Of a DNA stretch of 64,000 nt, positions 62,201 through 64,000 are shown piece by piece. The notes under the pieces were generated by a model. It did not search any database, was not told the DNA's origin, and saw only the letters and a list, made by a program, of their open reading frames with translations. The first letter of the stretch is position 1. Every line of letters starts with the position of its first letter. The stretch is from Luzula sylvatica (lineage: Eukaryota > Streptophyta > Magnoliopsida > Poales > Juncaceae), in the NCBI GenBank assembly GCA_946800325.1, contig OX326956.1, positions 16,471,167-16,535,166 of the forward strand, in the 5' to 3' direction. The translations under genes and the position numbers were made by a program.

Positions 62201-63861
62201 AACCAGAGAACCTGGTTTTCAAAAATCAGGCTTCGCAATTCTCCTTCTTCAATGATTCGAACTTCACCGACTCCCGCCTTTCTACTCTGGTTGGTTAGAA
62301 GCTCGACTCTTTCACCCTCATACTGCAATGAAATTGTTCTTCTCACATAATCGAACACCACCGGGTTGTGAAGTTTCATCCAGTCCGTCCCTAGCACCAC
62401 GTCAACGGACCCCAATTCTAACAACCTCATTCCATGCTCGAATTGGAACCCATTCATCCTCCAATTAATCTTAGCACAATAAGCATCGCTTGAGATTTTC
62501 GCGCCATTAGCAACAGTTACCAATAGTGGGTTGGCTTTGGTGACTGTCAATTTGAATTGTTTCGTAAGCTTCGGATCGATAAAAGAGTGAGAACTTCCAC
62601 TATCGATTAACACCGAGAACGATCTCTCATTAATGATCCCCACTAGTTTGATCGTTTGATTCTTTTCCTCTCCACCATTTATACTACAAATCGTCAATTT
62701 GTGCAGCTCGACCTCCTGACATTCCTCCTTCTCTTGCTCGTAATCGGCTGTGTCCTCTCTCGGATTGCTTCTTTCTTCTTCCTCACATTCAATTAAATAA
62801 ACCTTCCCCTTGGGTTTATTCTTACAATTGTGCCCTGGTACGAATTTTTCATCGCAATAAAAACACAACCCATCTCGCTTTCTCTGTTCCCAATCCTTCT
62901 TCTGGAAGTACACCGCTTTCTCCTTCTCCGTACTACCACTCTTTTGTAACCCTATCGGACTTGCGTGAGACTTGTTACCGGATTTTACCGATCTGTTATA
63001 CCCGCCAGCCATTTCGAGATGAAGGGAGTTTTCATACGCATCGTATAAATCCTTGGGACGGGATACTAGGACTTGAGGTCTCATCTCATCTCTTAACCCA
63101 GCTATGTAACACCGTTTGAAGAAATTATCATCCAATTGGGTATATTCCTGCCACAAGCGATTCTTCATCACTTCGAACTCTGTTTGATACTCTTCTACGG
63201 TGCTCGTATGCCTCAGAATGTGAAATTCCCCCACCGCCCCCATCAACAACTGATCTTCAAATCTTCTACACAGCTCTTGTGTAAACATTTTCCAACTTGG
63301 TTTCGGTTTGTGAGTCGCAAAACCCACATACCATTCCTTGGCCTTCTTCTCCAAGTATAAGGCCGCGATTTCAACATGCTGAGCCTTCGGAATCGTACAT
63401 ATGCTGAAAATTGACTCACACTGTCGAATCCACTCTTTGGGATCTTCCCCTTTGAATTTGGGTATCTCCATTTTAAGTTTATGGTGAAACTCTACCGGAT
63501 TCTTTTTGCGAGCAAAAATGTCGGATCTGGCATCGAAGTCTTCAGATCGAACAGAAACGGTATCCTCTCCTATCTTATCTTTGCCCTTAGGCTCCGGACA
63601 CTGTGATGGTCCAGATCGGTGTGGATCAGAGATCACCGGCCCCTCGACTACTCTCGCCTTGCTCTGACTAATCAACAAACTGACTGAACTCATGAGTTGA
63701 TCCAGCTTTGCTTCTGTTGATCGTTGTCCTTCCTCGGTTCTCTGAACATTAGCTTGCAGGGATGCCACAGTTTGGGATAGTTGTTGGGTTTGAGCTTGAT
63801 TGTCTAAAACCATTCTTCTTATCTCGTCATCATTCATGGATCGAGTTTTTGCGCCAGCCAT
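59218..63861 (-). CDS. Gypsy gag-pol polyprotein with chromodomain, uninterrupted
   Basis: 1547 residues in one frame. An N-terminal coiled-coil-like stretch (residues 10-70) precedes Gag (about 130-290). The knuckle CFYCDEKFVPGHNC is at 333-346. The protease motif VLIDSGSSHSFID is at about 416-428. RT extends from about 640 with FFDDILVYS at 792-800; note FFDD rather than the more common YIDD/FVDD. RNase H begins near LETDASGEG. Integrase has an HHCC zinc finger (H...CDICQRSK), candidate catalytic D in SMDFIEGL, D in VSDRD, and E in GQTERVNQ. A C-terminal chromodomain (LIRWSNLTDEEATWED) probably targets integration to particular chromatin. No stop or frameshift is present. A Reina- or Tekay-type lineage is possible but not decided. 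Confidence 0.96.
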   Translation of the reverse strand: MAGAKTRSMNDDEIRRMVLDNQAQTQQLSQTVASLQANVQRTEEGQRSTEAKLDQLMSSVSLLISQSKARVVEGPVISDPHRSGPSQCPEPKGKDKIGEDTVSVRSEDFDARSDIFARKKNPVEFHHKLKMEIPKFKGEDPKEWIRQCESIFSICTIPKAQHVEIAALYLEKKAKEWYVGFATHKPKPSWKMFTQELCRRFEDQLLMGAVGEFHILRHTSTVEEYQTEFEVMKNRLWQEYTQLDDNFFKRCYIAGLRDEMRPQVLVSRPKDLYDAYENSLHLEMAGGYNRSVKSGNKSHASPIGLQKSGSTEKEKAVYFQKKDWEQRKRDGLCFYCDEKFVPGHNCKNKPKGKVYLIECEEEERSNPREDTADYEQEKEECQEVELHKLTICSINGGEEKNQTIKLVGIINERSFSVLIDSGSSHSFIDPKLTKQFKLTVTKANPLLVTVANGAKISSDAYCAKINWRMNGFQFEHGMRLLELGSVDVVLGTDWMKLHNPVVFDYVRRTISLQYEGERVELLTNQSRKAGVGEVRIIEEGELRSLIFENQVLWLAQLGKWEIKSETTQLKTGKSNPEIQVTILENPDSMCMNVESEVRGLNKNSELNSLLEHYSSLFAEPKALPPKRECDHRIRLEEGSKPVQIRPYRYAHYQKEEIEKIIREMLSNGVIRPSHSPFTSPAILVGKKDGSWRLCIDYRQLNGLTIKDKYPIPIIDDLLDELSGAEIYTKLDLRSGYHQVRMEEGDVYKTAFRTHSGHYEFLVMPFGLTNAPATFQALMNRIFESYLRKMVLVFFDDILVYSKNMAEHLEHLQIVFEILEKNQLLLKRSKCEFGVAQLEYLGHIVSNRGVATDPQKVECMINWPQPRTLKELRGFLGLTGYYRKFIRGYGVLSKPLTDLLRKNGFQWKEQATLAFQRLKIAMSQAPVLGLPDFSKEFVLETDASGEGVGAVLMQEGRPLAYFSQALGPKNLGRPTYEKELLAVILATEKWRHYLIGRRFVIKTDHESLKALLGGRVTNQLQHRGVTKLMGLDYSIQYKRGVENKAADALSRKRSEEIENLNQAELMTISESKPEWQDEIEKSYYSDEKMKGIITAIMMGSYGDEDYKLSSGILRFKGRVCVGGDEILREKIIKGVHDSSEGGHSGMLGTYQRLKRYFFWYGMKKSTLDYVSQCDICQRSKNEHTANPGLLQPLEIPDQAWQCVSMDFIEGLPKSNGKEVILVVVDRLTKYAHFMALSHPFTAQGVARVFFENICKLHGVPSSIVSDRDKIFTSSFWKELFANYGTKLNLSTSYHPQSDGQTERVNQCLETYLRCMVVNRPKKWCDWLSNAEWWYNTNYHNSLKHTPFEALYGYTPPSIEFGMPPNARNASVEEWIKEKHLALQMIKENLRRAQNRMKHYADQKRSDRVFEMGDQVFLKLQPYRQTSVSLNKGMKLNSKYYGPYPIIEKIGSVAYKLDLPQGSQIHNVFHVSQLKKKIGKKKTVVPVLPIVGSDGLVRVYPVAVLDRRMVKRNNAAEVQLLIRWSNLTDEEATWEDYDTITKQFPEFKP

Positions 63862-63885
63862 GGTGAAAGCGAGCGTGGATCGTCC

Positions 63886-63897
63886 GCTCTGATACCA
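63886..63897 (-). other. Gypsy primer-binding site (tRNA-iMet)
   Basis: The minus strand reads TGGTATCAGAGC two bases inside the LTR end, the same 12 bases used by the copia element at the left edge. Confidence 0.9.
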
Positions 63898-63899
63898 AC

Positions 63900-64000
63900 T
63901 GAAACGTTCTCAACTCAAAACAAGGATCAAAAACGAAATAGTATTAAGAACTAGGTTTAAACATTACAAATCTCTTAAAAATCCTCAACTAAAGATACAG
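63900..64000 (-). repeat. 5' LTR of the gypsy element (partial)
   Basis: 101 bp identical to 58758-58858; the remaining part lies right of the window. Confidence 0.97.

Larger units (their letters stand above)
58758..64000 (-). mobile_element. Ty3/gypsy chromovirus, 5' LTR cut by window edge
   Basis: Minus-strand order: partial 5' LTR (64000-63900), primer-binding site (63897-63886), uninterrupted gag-pol (63861-59218), polypurine tract (about 59125-59081) and 3' LTR (59080-58758). The 101 visible bases of the 5' LTR are identical to the matching part of the 3' LTR. Integrase follows RNase H and the polyprotein ends in a chromodomain, defining a chromovirus. The left flank ttctt (58753-58757) is the expected 5-bp target duplication; its partner is off the edge. 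It is antisense to the host gene it interrupts. Confidence 0.96.

Overview
The window is nuclear DNA of a flowering plant, very probably a eudicot. It is AT-rich, with small exons bounded by GT/GC...AG introns, Ty1/copia, Ty3/gypsy, LINE, Mutator-like, hAT-like and Helitron-like elements, and one complete plant KDO-8-phosphate synthase gene. Nothing bacterial, organellar or viral in the strict sense was seen. Most of the 64 kb is layered mobile DNA. Host coding sequence I can support is KDSA (52.2-54.4 kb, minus strand) and the first exon of an unidentified gene at 58.6 kb (plus strand).

Layout. 0-6.9 kb: a minus-strand copia retrotransposon with an open 1323-residue gag-pol, a 976-bp 5' LTR and a leader holding 13 near-palindromic TCCGTT-NN-AACGGA boxes; its 3' LTR is off the left edge. 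It sits inside the ORF2 of a decayed LINE (6.9-8.6 kb). 9.3-10.7 kb: first copy of a diverged repeat family that returns at 22.5-25.1, 33.5-35.0, 38.7-38.9, 40.7-40.9 and 41.3-44.1 kb. 11.1-11.9 kb: an extremely GC-rich 35-bp minisatellite. 12-16.5 kb: AT-rich DNA with weak exon-like stretches and a 14.7-15.1 kb tandem repeat. 16.6-21.8 kb: a composite bounded by related inverted ends. 26.7-33.2 kb: a 6.5-kb Mutator-like element with 9-bp target duplication. 35.0-38.7 kb: a second Mutator-type element stuffed with nested insertions. 41.6-48.4 kb: short elements with clean target duplications (three Mutator-type MITEs, one hAT-like, one LINE tail, one Helitron). 57.5-58.3 kb: a hAT-like element. 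58.8-64 kb: a very young gypsy chromovirus whose visible LTR parts are identical.

The most interesting system is the 6.5-kb Mutator-like element. It has the two-gene convergent layout of maize MuDR: a MURA-type transposase reads in from the left end, and a gene for a plant mobile domain (MAIN/PP7L-like) protein with a proline-rich tail reads in from the right end, where MuDR carries mudrB. Both ends carry the same TATA-like box and together 13 copies of a 19-bp palindrome, TCGACYTTTSAAARGTCGA. The reading frames are broken by one stop codon and three single-base shifts, the shifts all in homopolymer runs. The second notable signal is the palindrome array in the copia leader.
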